Shown here: in pieces, positions 63,342-64,000 of the stretch | Layout: every line of letters starts with the position of its first letter | How positions within the stretch are numbered: position 1 is the first letter of the stretch | Assembly (NCBI GenBank): GCA_001567105.1 | Contig: LMZR01000018.1 | Coordinates: forward strand, 1 to 64,000 | Direction: 5' to 3' | From: Chloroflexi bacterium OLB14 | Lineage (GTDB): Bacteria > Chloroflexota > Anaerolineae > Anaerolineales > Villigracilaceae | Length of the DNA: 64,000 nt | The notes under the pieces: model-generated | Database searches by the model: none | What the model was told of the DNA's origin: nothing | What the model saw: only the letters and a program-made list of their open reading frames with translations | Translations under genes and position numbers: made by a program

Positions 63342-63914
63342 TTATCTCGTCGGTGTGACGCGTAACTTTCGGGCTAGCATAATGACGATGATAAATGCTA
63401 ATGCCATCACCGCTAAACCTGGCACGCCGTAATCATCTATAAAACCTGTCTTGGGTAAGGCTGTTGTAGTAGGTACAATAGTTAATTGAGCAACAGCGGC
63501 TTGTGTGAGAGCCGCACCTACGGTGGCAGTAGCAGCAATGGGTGTGCCTGCGCCAATTGTTGGGGTAACGTTTTGATCTGGCGTGTTGGTAGCAGTGGCA
63601 ATATTTACAACAGGAGTTGCTGTTGGGGATACTGTGGCGCTAGGTAAAATCACTTGAGCGTTAGCGGTAGCGGTTAGTGCGTCATTTATAAAACCGTTAT
63701 TAACTGTTGCGGTTTGAGTTAACATCGCATTTTGATTTTGTTGAGTAACTTGCCTACTGCGATTAAATAAAAAGATGCCAGCAATTACCGCTACAGAACA
63801 TAAGATGATGCCACCTAAAATAGCAACGGCTATTAAGAAAGTACGATTATTGCTAGATTCTTCTGGCGGCTGCTCGTCCTCAAACGTTTCAAAATTGTTT
63901 TCATTGAAAGACAT
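63342..63914 (-). CDS. LPXTG-type wall-anchored Thr-rich protein
   Basis: A 190-residue protein with an N-terminal membrane segment (about 27-50), a Thr/Ala-rich low-complexity stalk (60-155), and the sorting signal LPKTG (about 156-160) followed by a hydrophobic helix (168-182) and a basic tail (ARKLRVTPTR). This is the substrate pattern for a sortase and argues for a single-membrane envelope. The presence of both an N-terminal anchor and a C-terminal sorting signal is unusual; it may simply be a bitopic stalk. No sortase gene is in the window. Confidence 0.75.
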   Translation of the reverse strand: MSFNENNFETFEDEQPPEESSNNRTFLIAVAILGGIILCSVAVIAGIFLFNRSRQVTQQNQNAMLTQTATVNNGFINDALTATANAQVILPSATVSPTATPVVNIATATNTPDQNVTPTIGAGTPIAATATVGAALTQAAVAQLTIVPTTTALPKTGFIDDYGVPGLAVMALAFIIVIMLARKLRVTPTR

Positions 63915-63946
63915 GAAACACTCTCCTGATTATTAATTAAAATATA

Positions 63947-64000
63947 TTATCCCACAACTTCAAGGTTTACAAGTGGGGCAATTACAGTTTCGCCGTTTTC
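63947..64000 (-). CDS. C-terminal end of a gene running off the window
   Basis: The minus strand ends with 17 codons (ENGETVIAPLVNLEVVG) and TAA at 63949-63947. The rest lies beyond the window, so no family can be given. It is followed by the LPXTG gene 32 bases further on. Confidence 0.45.
   Translation of the reverse strand, partial: ENGETVIAPLVNLEVVG

Overview
The window reads as an AT-rich (roughly 40% GC by eye) chromosome segment of a single-membrane bacterium, most likely a member of the Chloroflexota, class Anaerolineae. Supporting this are many lipoproteins with a lipobox cysteine and Thr/Pro-rich linkers, an LPKTG-type wall-anchored protein, a Ycf45/R3H-type ATPase, an NfeD protease, a MrfA-type helicase carrying an HNH module, and many small palindromic repeats scattered between and inside genes. 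The placement is inferred from gene content; no rRNA or marker-gene comparison was possible. The first ~187 bases are GC-rich, encode a coiled-coil fragment on the minus strand, and look foreign (chimeric contig end).

Layout. 0.2-5 kb: partial and hypothetical genes, a HAD phosphatase, an alpha/alpha-toroid-like lipoprotein and a fatty acid desaturase. 5-9 kb: a phnDCE-type phosphonate/phosphite ABC transporter on the minus strand, with an intrinsic terminator between phnD and phnC. 9-15 kb: a beta-propeller lipoprotein, lipA, nfeD, and two TauE/SafE permeases around an Rrf2 regulator with a palindrome-rich divergent promoter region. 15-23 kb: an SH3 lipoprotein, a lysylphosphatidylglycerol-synthase-like membrane protein, the helicase, an MFS transporter, tRNA-Val(TAC), an SDR and a GNAT protein. 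23-26 kb: a membrane protein under an SOS-like operator, a YugP-type metallopeptidase and a CtpA-type protease.

26.0-30.5 kb is the accessory island and the main discovery. It is bounded on the left by a ~198 bp copy of the 3' end of the HAD gene whose complete copy bounds it on the right. Inside lie an aminotransferase remnant, a PycTM-like membrane effector and a class III nucleotide cyclase with a TPR-like tail (a Pycsar-like anti-phage candidate), followed by a translationally coupled NAD-dependent epimerase and a Nudix hydrolase.

30.5-46 kb: the HAD gene and mutL diverge from a single palindromic -10 box. Then come a DUF1501/DUF1800 Tat-exported pair, lipB, a second propeller lipoprotein, a DprE1/DprE2-like oxidase/reductase pair, a GAF-GGDEF protein, a diacylglycerol-kinase-like lipid kinase, pxpA and a CASTOR/POLLUX-like channel. 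46-64 kb: a sulfite-oxidase-fold protein, an HtrA protease, DnaJ, ferritin, a LOG-family protein, map, tmk, the R3H ATPase, a GC-rich alpha/beta hydrolase, membrane proteins with PH or SH3 modules, a phosphohexomutase with alaX, and an LPXTG protein.

Ten genes carry single-base frameshifts, most of them in homopolymer runs. This points to consensus errors in a long-read assembly rather than mass pseudogenization; the affected genes are reported here as reconstructed spans.
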